A stretch of 64,000 nt of DNA from positions 46,555-110,554 of the forward strand of contig UCBZ01000001.1 in assembly GCA_900470775.1 (NCBI GenBank), written 5' to 3'. The notes under the pieces are model-generated. The model was given only the letters and a program-made list of their open reading frames with translations, did not search any database and had not been told where the DNA came from. Positions 15,492-23,818 of the stretch are shown in pieces. Each line of letters begins with the position of its first letter. The stretch's first letter is position 1. The translations under genes and the position numbers were made by a program. This stretch comes from Hyphomicrobiales bacterium (lineage in GTDB: Bacteria; Pseudomonadota; Alphaproteobacteria; Rhizobiales; Beijerinckiaceae).

Positions 15492-17477
15492 ATGGCAAGC
15501 GCGAGCGCCGGCCAGGCGGATACCTTTCCGAAATTGCTGCTGCGCAATGCGCGTGAGCGCGGCGGTCGTGTGGCGTTCCGCCACAAGGACCTCGGCATCT
15601 GGCAGTCCTGGAACTGGGCGGAGGTCGCCGAGCAGGTCCGCGGCTTCGCGCGGCAATTGCAGACTCTTGGGCTGAAGCGCGGCGAGAAGGTCGCGATCAT
15701 CGGCTACAACCGGCCGCGTCTCTACTGGTCGATGGCGGCCGCGCAATGGCTGGGGGCCGTGCCGGTGCCTGTTTATGCCGACAGCGTCGCCGACGAGATG
15801 GCTTATGTGCTGGATCATGCCGAGGCGGTCTTCGCCGTGGTGCAGGACCAGGAGCAGGTCGACAAGATCCTCTCGATCGCGGAGCGCCTGCCGAATCTGC
15901 GCCACATGCTCTATGACGAGCCGCGCGGTTTGCGCGACTACGACCATGGCAAGCTGCATGCGATCGACGAGATCATCGCGACCGGGCGTAAGGACCTCGC
16001 TTCGAACCCTGATGCTGCCGTCGCGCTGGAGCGCGAAATGCAGGCCGGTTCAGGCTCGGACCTCGGCATCATCCTCTACACCTCGGGTACCACCGGCCGG
16101 CCCAAGGGCGTCATGCTCAGCCATTACAACATCATCACGGCTGCCGAGATCGGCTGCCAGTTCGACGGGCTGAACGAGAGCGACGAGATCATCGCCTATC
16201 TGCCGATCGCCTGGGTCGGCGACCATGTCTTCTCCTATGCGCAGGCGATCGTCGCCGGCTTCTGCGTCAATTGCCCGGAGGGGCCGGAAACCGTGATCGA
16301 CGACCGGCGCGAGGTCGGCACGACCTATGCCTTCGCGCCGCCGCGCGTCTTCGAGACCATGCTGACGCTGACCATGGTGCGCATGGAGGATGCCAGCGCG
16401 CTAAAGCGGAAGATGTTCCACTACTTCCTTGGTGTAGCGAAGCAGTATGGCGAGCGGGTCCTGAACGGGGAGAGCGTGCCGCTCGGCGGCCGCCTGCTCT
16501 ACGGGCTCGGCAACATCCTGGTCTACGGCCCCCTGCGCAACCGCTTCGGCCTGACCAAGATCAAGGTCGGCTATACGGCTGGCGAGGCGATCGGCCCTGA
16601 GCTGTTTAGGTTCTATCGCTCGATCGGCATCAACCTGAAGCAGCTCTACGGACAGACGGAAGCCGGCATCTACATCACCATGCAGCCGAACGGCGAGATC
16701 CGGGCCGATACGGTCGGGCGCCCGGCGCCGCTGGTCGAGATCCGGATCGACGACAATGGCGAGGTGCTCTACCGCTCGCCCTCGATCTTCGGCGGCTATT
16801 ACAAGGACCCCGAGAAGACCGCGGAGACGATGACCGCCGACGGCTATGTCCGCTCCGGCGATGCCGGATTCTTCGACGAGGAGGGGCATCTCAAGATCAT
16901 CGACCGGGCCAAGGATGTCGGCAAGCTCAGCAGCGGCGAGCTGTTCCCACCGAAATACATCGAGAACAAGCTGAAATTCTATCCCAACATCAAGGAGGCC
17001 GTGGCCTTCGGCCAAGGCCGCGACTACGCGACCGTCGCGCTCAACATCGACCTGACGGCGGTGGGCAACTGGGCCGAGCGCAACAACGTCGTCTACGCTT
17101 CCTACCAGGAGCTCGCCGGGCACGATCTCGTCTACGACATGATCGCTCAGCATGTCGACGAGGTGAACCGCTCGCTGGCTGCCGAGCCGCTGATGGGCGG
17201 GGCGCAGATCCGGCGCTTCCTGATCCTGCACAAGGAACTCGACGCCGATGACGGCGAACTGACGCGCACGCAGAAGGTTCGGCGTGGCTTCATCGCCGAG
17301 CGCTACGCGCCGCTCGTCAACGCGCTCTATGACGGCTCGGATGCCGCCGACATCTCGACCGAGGTGACCTTCGAGGACGGCCGCAAGGGCGTGATCTCGG
17401 CCCGCGTCAAGGTTCGCGACGCCAAGACCTATCCCGCGACCGCGCCCGGGCGCCCCGTTTCTGCGAGGGCAGCATGA
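15492..17477 (+). CDS. AMP-binding acyl-CoA synthetase (long-chain type)
   Basis: This 661-residue adenylate-forming ligase activates a carboxylic acid to its CoA thioester. The P-loop-like motif LYTSGTTGRPKGVML, the acyl-adenylate motif QLYGQTEAG and the hinge region YVRSGDAGFFDEEGHLKIIDR are intact. The start ATG 15492 follows GGAG with good spacing. The stop overlaps the livG start (ATGA), so the ligase is translationally coupled to the transporter ATPase. This suggests that the imported substrate, possibly a fatty or aromatic acid, is trapped as its CoA ester. Exact acid not determinable. Confidence 0.9.
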   Translation: MASASAGQADTFPKLLLRNARERGGRVAFRHKDLGIWQSWNWAEVAEQVRGFARQLQTLGLKRGEKVAIIGYNRPRLYWSMAAAQWLGAVPVPVYADSVADEMAYVLDHAEAVFAVVQDQEQVDKILSIAERLPNLRHMLYDEPRGLRDYDHGKLHAIDEIIATGRKDLASNPDAAVALEREMQAGSGSDLGIILYTSGTTGRPKGVMLSHYNIITAAEIGCQFDGLNESDEIIAYLPIAWVGDHVFSYAQAIVAGFCVNCPEGPETVIDDRREVGTTYAFAPPRVFETMLTLTMVRMEDASALKRKMFHYFLGVAKQYGERVLNGESVPLGGRLLYGLGNILVYGPLRNRFGLTKIKVGYTAGEAIGPELFRFYRSIGINLKQLYGQTEAGIYITMQPNGEIRADTVGRPAPLVEIRIDDNGEVLYRSPSIFGGYYKDPEKTAETMTADGYVRSGDAGFFDEEGHLKIIDRAKDVGKLSSGELFPPKYIENKLKFYPNIKEAVAFGQGRDYATVALNIDLTAVGNWAERNNVVYASYQELAGHDLVYDMIAQHVDEVNRSLAAEPLMGGAQIRRFLILHKELDADDGELTRTQKVRRGFIAERYAPLVNALYDGSDAADISTEVTFEDGRKGVISARVKVRDAKTYPATAPGRPVSARAA

Positions 17478-18289
17478 ACGCGGAGCTGATGAACGTGACC
17501 GGCGAGCCGATCCGAGAGAAAAGCGAGGTGCTGCTCGCCGTCCAGAACGTCTCGCTGCGCTTTGGTGGGGTGAAGGCGATCTCGGATGTCTCCTTCGATA
17601 TCCGCAAGGGCGAGGTGCGCGCGATCATCGGCCCCAACGGCGCCGGCAAGACCTCAATGCTGAACTGCATCAACGGCTTCTACCAGCCGCAGGAGGGCCA
17701 GATCACCTTCAAGGGTCAGCGCCGCGACAGGATGAAGCCGCATCGCGCGGCTGCGGCCGGCATCGCCCGTACCTTCCAGAACGTCGCCCTGTTCAAGGGC
17801 ATGTCGACGCTCGACAACATCATGACCGGGCGCACGCTGAAGATGAAGCGCGGCTTCTTCTGGCAGGCGCTGCGCCATGGACCCGCCATGACCGAGGAGA
17901 TCGAGCACCGCCGCGTCGTCGAGGACATCATCGACTTCCTGCAGATCGAGCACATCCGCAAGCTCCCCGTCGGCAAGCTGCCCTATGGCCTGCAGAAGCG
18001 GGTGGAGCTGGGCCGGGCGCTGGCGATGGAGCCGGAGTTGCTGCTGCTCGACGAGCCGATGGCCGGCATGAACCTCGAGGAGAAGGAGGACATGTGCCGC
18101 TTCATCCTCGACGTGAACCAGCAGTTCGGCACCACGATCGCCCTGATCGAGCACGACATGGGCGTGGTCATGGACCTCTCCGACCGCGTCGTCGTGCTGG
18201 AATACGGCCGCAAGATCGCCGACGGCACGCCCAGCGAGGTGAAGGCCGATCAGAAGGTGATCGATGCCTATCTGGGAGTGGCGCATTGA
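17474..18289 (+). CDS. livG: Branched-chain amino-acid-type ABC transporter ATPase, LivG family
   Basis: This 271-residue ATPase has Walker A GPNGAGKTSM, the LivG-type Q-loop ARTFQNVALF, a signature region LPYGLQKRVELGRAL and Walker B LLLLDEPMAGM. It works with LivF on the membrane pair LivH/LivM. The signature has YGLQK in place of canonical LSGGQ, which is common in LivG relatives. It starts within the last codons of the acyl-CoA synthetase gene. A large palindrome separates it from livH. The family transports branched-chain amino acids but also many carboxylic acids; the substrate here is inferred to be the acid activated by the neighbouring ligase. Confidence 0.93.
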   Translation: MNAELMNVTGEPIREKSEVLLAVQNVSLRFGGVKAISDVSFDIRKGEVRAIIGPNGAGKTSMLNCINGFYQPQEGQITFKGQRRDRMKPHRAAAAGIARTFQNVALFKGMSTLDNIMTGRTLKMKRGFFWQALRHGPAMTEEIEHRRVVEDIIDFLQIEHIRKLPVGKLPYGLQKRVELGRALAMEPELLLLDEPMAGMNLEEKEDMCRFILDVNQQFGTTIALIEHDMGVVMDLSDRVVVLEYGRKIADGTPSEVKADQKVIDAYLGVAH

Positions 18290-18312
18290 TGGACCGCACC
18301 CGTCTCACCCTC

Positions 18313-18433
18313 AGCCCTCATCCTGAGGAGCGCTCCGCAGGAGCGCGTCTCGAAGGATGCTCCAGAGGGCTCTTTCGGCGCGAGCTGGAACATCCTTCGA
18401 GACGCCGCTTCGCGGCTCCTCAGGATGAGGGCT
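18313..18433. repeat. Palindromic intergenic element, family A (perfect arms)
   Basis: This 121-bp inverted repeat sits between livG and livH, inside the operon. Outer arms AGCCCTCATCCTGAGGAGC (18313-18331) and its exact complement (18415-18433) form a 19-bp perfect stem. Inner arms GTCTCGAAGGATG (18347-18359) and CATCCTTCGAGAC (18391-18403) form a second perfect 13-bp stem. The degenerate copy is at 697-823. Confidence 0.9.
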
Positions 18434-18467
18434 CGTTTCAATTGCCGATGATTTGGAAGGCGCAACC

Positions 18468-19541
18468 ATGAGCGACGTCGCCGCACGGCCTGCGCCGAAC
18501 TTTCTCGCCAATGGCTGGATCAAGGCCGGGTTGATCCTGGCTGCCATCGTCGCCACCGCCATCCTGGGCGCGCGGCTCGACACCTCCGGCACGCTCTACA
18601 AGATCTTCATCGACCCGTTCGAGCAAATGGCTTCTGCGCCGGACCTTCTCGTCCAGACGGTCTGGGAGGGGCTGGTTTCCGGCGTGCTCTATGCGCTGAT
18701 TGCGCTTGGCTTCGTGCTGATCTTCAAGGCCTCGGGCGTGTTCAATTTCGCGCAGGGCATCATGGTGGTGTTCTCGGCGCTGACGCTGGTCGGGCTGCAT
18801 GAGAAGGGCGTGCCGGCCTGGCTCGCCGTCATTCTGACGCTCGGCGTGATGTTCGTGCTGGCGGTGGCGATCGAGCGGGTGGTGCTGCGCCCGCTGGTCA
18901 ACCAGCCCGACATCATCCTGTTCATGGCGACCTTCGGCATCACCTATTTCCTGATCGGGCTCGGCGAATCCGTCTTCGGCGGCAATCCCAAGCAGATGAT
19001 CGCCGACCAGCTCTGGCTGCCCAAGGGCGCGGTCGACCTGAAGATCCTCGGCGGGCTGGTCTCGTTGCAGAAGATCGACATTGCGGCCGCGATCATCGCC
19101 TCGGTGATGATCGCAGTGCTGGCGCTGTTCTTCCAGTACACCCGCATCGGGCGGGCGCTGCGGGCGGTCGCCGACAGCCACAAGGCGGCGCTCTCGGTTG
19201 GCATCTCGCTGAACCAGATCTGGGTCATCGTCTGGTTCACCGCCGGCATCGTCGCGCTGATCACCGGCATCATGTGGGGCGCGCGCTCGGACGTCTCCTT
19301 CGCGCTCGAGATCGTGGCGCTGAAGGCCTTGCCGGTGCTGATTCTGGGCGGCTTCACCTCGATCCCGGGCGCGATCATCGGCGGGTTGATCATCGGCATC
19401 GGCGAGAAGCTCGGCGAGTTCTACTGGGGCCCGCTGATCGGCGGCGGCATCGAGAGCTGGCTGGCCTATTTCATCGCGCTGGGCTTCCTGCTGTTCAGGC
19501 CGCAGGGCCTGTTCGGCGACAAGATCATCGAGCGGATTTGA
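18468..19541 (+). CDS. livH: Branched-chain amino-acid-type ABC transporter permease, LivH family
   Basis: This is a 357-residue inner-membrane permease with about eight hydrophobic segments. The LivH family features are LYALIALGFVLIFKASGVFNFAQG, given here in part, and the cytoplasmic coupling loop RIGRALRAVADSHKAALSVGI. An N-terminal extension of about 60 residues with one extra membrane segment precedes the core. GGAAGG lies 7 bases before the ATG at 18468. It is followed by livM after ten bases. The gene is separated from livG by the family-A palindrome, which is unusual inside an operon. Confidence 0.93.
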   Translation: MSDVAARPAPNFLANGWIKAGLILAAIVATAILGARLDTSGTLYKIFIDPFEQMASAPDLLVQTVWEGLVSGVLYALIALGFVLIFKASGVFNFAQGIMVVFSALTLVGLHEKGVPAWLAVILTLGVMFVLAVAIERVVLRPLVNQPDIILFMATFGITYFLIGLGESVFGGNPKQMIADQLWLPKGAVDLKILGGLVSLQKIDIAAAIIASVMIAVLALFFQYTRIGRALRAVADSHKAALSVGISLNQIWVIVWFTAGIVALITGIMWGARSDVSFALEIVALKALPVLILGGFTSIPGAIIGGLIIGIGEKLGEFYWGPLIGGGIESWLAYFIALGFLLFRPQGLFGDKIIERI

Positions 19542-19551
19542 GGGCCAAGCC

Positions 19552-20631
19552 ATGTTCTACCGCGAGGCCGGCCAGTTCAAATCCACCTACCAGGCCGACA
19601 TGGCCGTGTTTCCGATCCGGCAGGACCGGATCGGGCTCGCCGTGATCCTGTTGATCGCCTTCATCGGCATACCCTTGATCGGCAACGACTTCTTCATCAC
19701 CTCAGTGATGATCCCGTTCCTGGTGTTCTCGCTGGCAGCGATCGGGCTCAACATCCTGACCGGCTACACCGGACTGATCTCGCTTGGCACCGCGGCCTTC
19801 ATGGGGGTCGGCGCTTATGCGGCCTACAAGATGACGACAGCTTTTCCCGGCGTGAACATCATCGTCCTGATCCTGGTGTCCGGCCTGTTCTCGGCGGCGA
19901 TCGGCGTGCTGTTCGGCCTGCCTTCGCTGCGGATCAAGGGCTTCTACCTGGCGGTCGCGACGCTCGCCGCGCAGTTCTTCCTGCAATGGGCTTTCGTGCG
20001 CGTGCCCTGGCTGTTCAACTACAACGCCTCGGGCGCGATCGAGGTGCCGCAGCGCTTGCTGTTCGGCATCCCTGTGACCGGCGCCTCGGCGAGCCCTGAG
20101 ACCCGCTATTATGTCTGCCTGTGCCTCGTCATCGTGATGACCTGGTTTGCCTCGAACCTCGTCCACGGCAAGATCGGCCGCTCATGGATGGCGGTGCGCG
20201 ACATGGACATCGCCGCCGAGCTGATGGGCATCAAGCTGCTCACCGCCAAGCTGCTCGCTTTCGCGGTCTCGTCTTTCTATGCCGGCGTCGCCGGCGCGAT
20301 GATGATCTTCCTTTGGTATGGCGGCGGCGAAGCGGCCGATGTGTTCAACATCCGGCTGTCCTTCAACATCCTGTTCATGGTCATCATCGGCGGCCTTGGC
20401 TCGCTGATCGGCTCCTTCTTCGGGGCGGCCTTCATCGCCAGCCTGCCGACGATCATGAAATTCGGCCTGCCGGCGCTCGGCGTGCCGTTGTCGGGCGCCA
20501 CCGCCGAGCATGTCACCTTCATGCTGGTCGGGGCGCTGATCATCGTCTTCCTGATCGTCGAGCCGCATGGGCTGGCGCGGCTCTGGCAGATCGGGAAGCA
20601 GAAATTGCGGACGTGGCCGTTCCCGTACTGA
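19552..20631 (+). CDS. livM: Branched-chain amino-acid-type ABC transporter permease, LivM family
   Basis: This 359-residue permease is the partner of LivH. LivM hallmarks are LNILTGYTGLISLGTAAFMGVGAY, given here in part, the GLPSLRIKGFYLAVATLAAQ segment and the coupling loop GRSWMAVRDMDIAAELMGI. Multiple hydrophobic segments span the protein. Downstream, about 110 bases lead to livJ. They contain a possible hairpin, CCGGCGG (20692-20698) pairing with CCGCCGG (20712-20718), just before the livJ ribosome site. This may separate or protect the abundant binding-protein message. Confidence 0.93.
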   Translation: MFYREAGQFKSTYQADMAVFPIRQDRIGLAVILLIAFIGIPLIGNDFFITSVMIPFLVFSLAAIGLNILTGYTGLISLGTAAFMGVGAYAAYKMTTAFPGVNIIVLILVSGLFSAAIGVLFGLPSLRIKGFYLAVATLAAQFFLQWAFVRVPWLFNYNASGAIEVPQRLLFGIPVTGASASPETRYYVCLCLVIVMTWFASNLVHGKIGRSWMAVRDMDIAAELMGIKLLTAKLLAFAVSSFYAGVAGAMMIFLWYGGGEAADVFNIRLSFNILFMVIIGGLGSLIGSFFGAAFIASLPTIMKFGLPALGVPLSGATAEHVTFMLVGALIIVFLIVEPHGLARLWQIGKQKLRTWPFPY

Positions 20632-20743
20632 AGCGGGATATGACCCAAGAAACGATCCGCGTCGGCTCTCAAGAACGCGGGCAAAAGCAGACCGGCGGGG
20701 CCTTGATGCCACCGCCGGGGGAAACGAACGGAGGATGACACTC

Positions 20744-22075
20744 ATGAAGACAAGCCATCTGATGAAGACTGCTGCTCTCGGAGCGTTGTTGGCCGCGGGC
20801 ACCTTCGCCGCGCCGGCCTTCGCGCAGGACAGCATCTATTTCGCCAACAACGCCTATCGCACCGGTCCCTTCGCCGGCTCTGGCATCCCGATCGGCGACG
20901 GCATGCGCGACTACATCACCATGATCAACGAGCGCGACGGCGGCGTTGGCGGCGTCAGAATCGTCTATGAGGAGTGCGAGACCGGCTACGACACCAAGAA
21001 GTCGATCGAGTGCTACGAGCAGGCGAAGGCGAAGAACACCATCGTCTATTCGCCCTGGTCGACCGGTGCGACGCTGGCCGCGATCCCGCGCGCCCATATC
21101 GACAAGATCCCGATCCTGTCGATGGCCTATGGCCTCTCGGCCTCGGCCGACGGCACCAGTTTCCCCTGGGTCTTCATTCCGCCCTTCACCTATTGGGACG
21201 GCGCTTCGCTGATGGTGAAGCACATGGCGGCCGAGCTCGGCGGCATGGACAAGCTCAAGGGCAAGAAGCTCGGGCTGATCCATCTCGATGCGCCCTTCGG
21301 CAAGGAGCCGATCCCGGTGCTCGAGAATCTCGCCAAGAAATACGGCTTCGAACTCAAGATCTATCCCGTGGCCGCCGCCGACATGCAGAACCAGGGCTCG
21401 CTCTGGCTGTCGATCCGACGTGACCGGCCCGACTACCTCTACAACCAGGGTTGGGGTGCGATGAACCCGACCGCGGTCAAGGAGGCGATCAAGAACAACT
21501 TCCCGATCAACAAGCTCGTCGGTGTCTGGTGGGCTGGCGGCGATGACGATGCGCGCGCCGGCGGGCCGGAGGCGAAGGGCTACAAGTCGCTCAACCTGAA
21601 TGCGGCCGGCACCAACTTCCCGGCGATCCAGGACATCCAGAAATATGTCGTGGAGAAGGGCAAGAGCCTCGCGCCGAAGGAGAAGGTCGGCGAGAACCTC
21701 TACAACCGCGGCGTCTACAACTCGATGCTCGTGGTCGAGGCGATGCGCAATGCCCAGAAGCTGACCGGCAAGAAGGTCATCACCGCCGAGGACATGCGCC
21801 GCGGCCTGGAGAGCCTCAACATCACCGAGGCGCGGCTCAAGGAGATCGGCATGGAAGGCTTCGCCACGCCGACGACGATCTCCTGCACCGACCATTCCGG
21901 TCACAGCAAGGCCTATGTCGCGGAATGGGACGGCACCAAATGGACCAAGCCCGGCGAGTGGCTGGAGCCGCTGAAGGAAGAGGTCCGGCCGCTGATCGAG
22001 GCCAACGCCAAGGACTACACCGACAAGGCCGGCAACTGGCCGAAGCGCGTCGAGCCCTGCGAGAAGTCGTCTTAG
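20744..22075 (+). CDS. livJ: ABC transporter periplasmic substrate-binding protein, LivJ type
   Basis: This is a 443-residue type-1 periplasmic binding protein. The signal peptide ends AFAQ (cleavage after AFA), followed by a binding domain with INERDGGVGGVRIVYEECETGY and SPWSTGATLAAIPRAH. It is somewhat longer than classical LivJ (about 370), as in the group that binds non-amino-acid ligands. The ATG 20744 is selected because GGAGG lies nine bases upstream; the ATG at 20735 has no room for a ribosome site. Ligand identity is inferred only from the flanking CoA ligases. Confidence 0.93.
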   Translation: MKTSHLMKTAALGALLAAGTFAAPAFAQDSIYFANNAYRTGPFAGSGIPIGDGMRDYITMINERDGGVGGVRIVYEECETGYDTKKSIECYEQAKAKNTIVYSPWSTGATLAAIPRAHIDKIPILSMAYGLSASADGTSFPWVFIPPFTYWDGASLMVKHMAAELGGMDKLKGKKLGLIHLDAPFGKEPIPVLENLAKKYGFELKIYPVAAADMQNQGSLWLSIRRDRPDYLYNQGWGAMNPTAVKEAIKNNFPINKLVGVWWAGGDDDARAGGPEAKGYKSLNLNAAGTNFPAIQDIQKYVVEKGKSLAPKEKVGENLYNRGVYNSMLVVEAMRNAQKLTGKKVITAEDMRRGLESLNITEARLKEIGMEGFATPTTISCTDHSGHSKAYVAEWDGTKWTKPGEWLEPLKEEVRPLIEANAKDYTDKAGNWPKRVEPCEKSS

Positions 22076-22098
22076 GACAGACGGCTGTGCGTTCGCTT

Positions 22099-22230
22099 CC
22101 TTCTCCCCTCGGGGGAGAAGGTGGCAGCGCGAAGCGCTGACGGATGAGGGAAGTCTTGCACTCCCTCATCCGTCCTTCCCTCATCCGACCCGGCTGACGC
22201 CGGGCCACCTTCTCCCCCGAGGGGAGAAGG
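22099..22230. repeat. Palindromic intergenic element, family B (27-bp perfect arms)
   Basis: A 132-bp inverted repeat lies between livJ and livF. Positions 22099-22125 and 22204-22230 are exact reverse complements over 27 bases. Each arm can itself fold (CCTTCTCCCC with GGGGGAGAAGG). Inner sequences around GACGGATGAGGGA and TCCCTCATCCGTC also pair. The livF ribosome-binding site AAGGAG abuts the right arm, so folding could limit its access. Confidence 0.9.
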
Positions 22231-22242
22231 AAGGAGCGCGAG

Positions 22243-23091
22243 ATGACTACGGTCACACTGGAAAAGCCCGCCACCCCCGCCACCGCGACGGACAACATCC
22301 TGTCGCTGAACAATATCGAGGTGATCTACGATCACGTCATCCTCGTGCTGAAGGGGGTGTCGCTGCATGTGCCGCGCAAGGGCATCGTCGCGATCCTCGG
22401 CGCCAACGGAGCCGGCAAGACGACGACGCTGAAGGCGATCTCGAACCTGCTCAAGGCCGAGCGCGGCGAGGTCACCAAGGGCTCGATCGTGTTCGAGGGC
22501 GAGCGCGTCGACAAGATGTCGCCCAACGAACTGGTCCGGCGCGGCTGCATCCAGGTGATGGAGGGCCGGCACTGCTTCGGCCATCTCTCGATCGAGGAGA
22601 ACCTGCTGACCGGGGCCTTCACCCGCCGCGACGGCAATGCCGCGATCAAGCGCGACCTCGAGAAGATCTACGAGCTGTTCCCGCGGCTGAAGCAGCGCCG
22701 CAACTCGCAGGCCGGCTACACCTCGGGCGGCGAGCAGCAGATGTGCGCGGTCGGGCGCGCGATGATGTCGAAGCCCAAGATGATCCTGCTCGATGAGCCC
22801 TCGATGGGGCTGGCGCCGCAGATCGTCGAGGAAATATTCGAGATCGTGCGCCGGTTGAATGCCGAGGACGGGGTGTCCTTCCTCGTCGCCGAACAGAACA
22901 CCAACATGGCGCTGCGCTACGCCACCTATGGCTACATCATGGAGACCGGCCGCGTCGTCATGGATGGCGAGGCCAGCATGCTGCGCGAGAACGAGGACGT
23001 GAAGGAATTCTACCTCGGCGTCTCCGAGGGCGACAAGAAGTCGTTCCGCGAGGTGAAGAGCTACAAGCGCCGCAAGCGGTGGCTGTCGTGA
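22243..23091 (+). CDS. livF: Branched-chain amino-acid-type ABC transporter ATPase, LivF family
   Basis: This 282-residue ATPase has Walker A GANGAGKTTTLKAIS, the signature region YTSGGEQQMCAVGRAMMS and Walker B MILLDEPSMGLAPQIVEEIF, the last in the LivF form. It pairs with LivG. A basic C-terminal tail (KSYKRRKRWLS) extends beyond the usual domain. The ribosome site AAGGAG lies immediately after the family-B palindrome. A membrane zinc protease gene follows after 31 bases and a CoA ligase after that, all in the same direction. Confidence 0.93.
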   Translation: MTTVTLEKPATPATATDNILSLNNIEVIYDHVILVLKGVSLHVPRKGIVAILGANGAGKTTTLKAISNLLKAERGEVTKGSIVFEGERVDKMSPNELVRRGCIQVMEGRHCFGHLSIEENLLTGAFTRRDGNAAIKRDLEKIYELFPRLKQRRNSQAGYTSGGEQQMCAVGRAMMSKPKMILLDEPSMGLAPQIVEEIFEIVRRLNAEDGVSFLVAEQNTNMALRYATYGYIMETGRVVMDGEASMLRENEDVKEFYLGVSEGDKKSFREVKSYKRRKRWLS

Positions 23092-23122
23092 CCGGCGGGG
23101 CGGCAGGCGGTATAGCGCTGCG

Positions 23123-23803
23123 ATGCTCTACGCTCTCATCGCCATCGTCGTCATCCTCCTGATCTTCGGGCCACAGGCCTGGGTGCGAAACCAGATGAGC
23201 CGACACGCAACCCCACGCCCGGACCTGCCGGGAACCGGCGGCGAACTCGCCAGGCATCTGCTCGACCGGTTCCAGCTCGGCACGGTCGCGGTCGAAAGCA
23301 CCTCGGCCGGCGATCATTACGATCCGATCGCCCAGGTCGTGCGGCTGTTGCCGGAGAATCATGACGGGCGCTCGATCACGGCCGTCGCCGTGGCCGCCCA
23401 TGAGGTCGGGCACGCGATCCAGCACGCCCAGGGCAGCACACTTTTCGCGCTGCGGACCATGCTGGCGCGCTTTCTCGGCGTCTTCGACAAGATCGCGATG
23501 GCGGTGCTGCTGACGGCCCCTATCGTCATGGCGATCACGCATGTGCCCGCGATCGGGCTGATGCAGGTCGGGATCGCCATCGCCATGCTCGGCGTCGGCC
23601 TGGTCGTGCATCTGGTGACGCTGCCGCTGGAGTTCGATGCCAGCTTCGGCAAGGCGCTGCCGATCCTTTCGGCTGAAGGCTATCTCGATCCGCGGGATCT
23701 GCCGGCGGCGCGTGGCGTGCTGCGCGCGGCCGCCTTCACCTATGTCGCGGGCGCATTGATCGGCCTGCTCAATTTCCTGCGCTTCCTGCGCATCATCCGC
23801 TGA
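23123..23803 (+). CDS. Membrane zinc metallopeptidase, YugP-like
   Basis: This 226-residue membrane protein has an N-terminal membrane anchor (residues 1-20), a zinc-binding motif HEVGHAIQHA (His93, Glu94, His97) and three later hydrophobic segments. This layout matches the YugP/zinc-dependent peptidase family of unknown substrate. The third ligand is probably a downstream Glu or Asp near EFDASFGKALPIL. It lies between livF and the PaaK-like gene with short gaps, so co-transcription is likely. Whether it serves the transporter or only travels with it is unknown. Confidence 0.85.
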   Translation: MLYALIAIVVILLIFGPQAWVRNQMSRHATPRPDLPGTGGELARHLLDRFQLGTVAVESTSAGDHYDPIAQVVRLLPENHDGRSITAVAVAAHEVGHAIQHAQGSTLFALRTMLARFLGVFDKIAMAVLLTAPIVMAITHVPAIGLMQVGIAIAMLGVGLVVHLVTLPLEFDASFGKALPILSAEGYLDPRDLPAARGVLRAAAFTYVAGALIGLLNFLRFLRIIR

Positions 23804-23818
23804 ACCGGGACATGATCG

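Noticed and set aside
22099..22230. Family-B palindrome as an ordinary rho-independent terminator
   Set aside because: No T run follows either arm, the element is 132 bp with internal arms, and co-directional livF follows at once.
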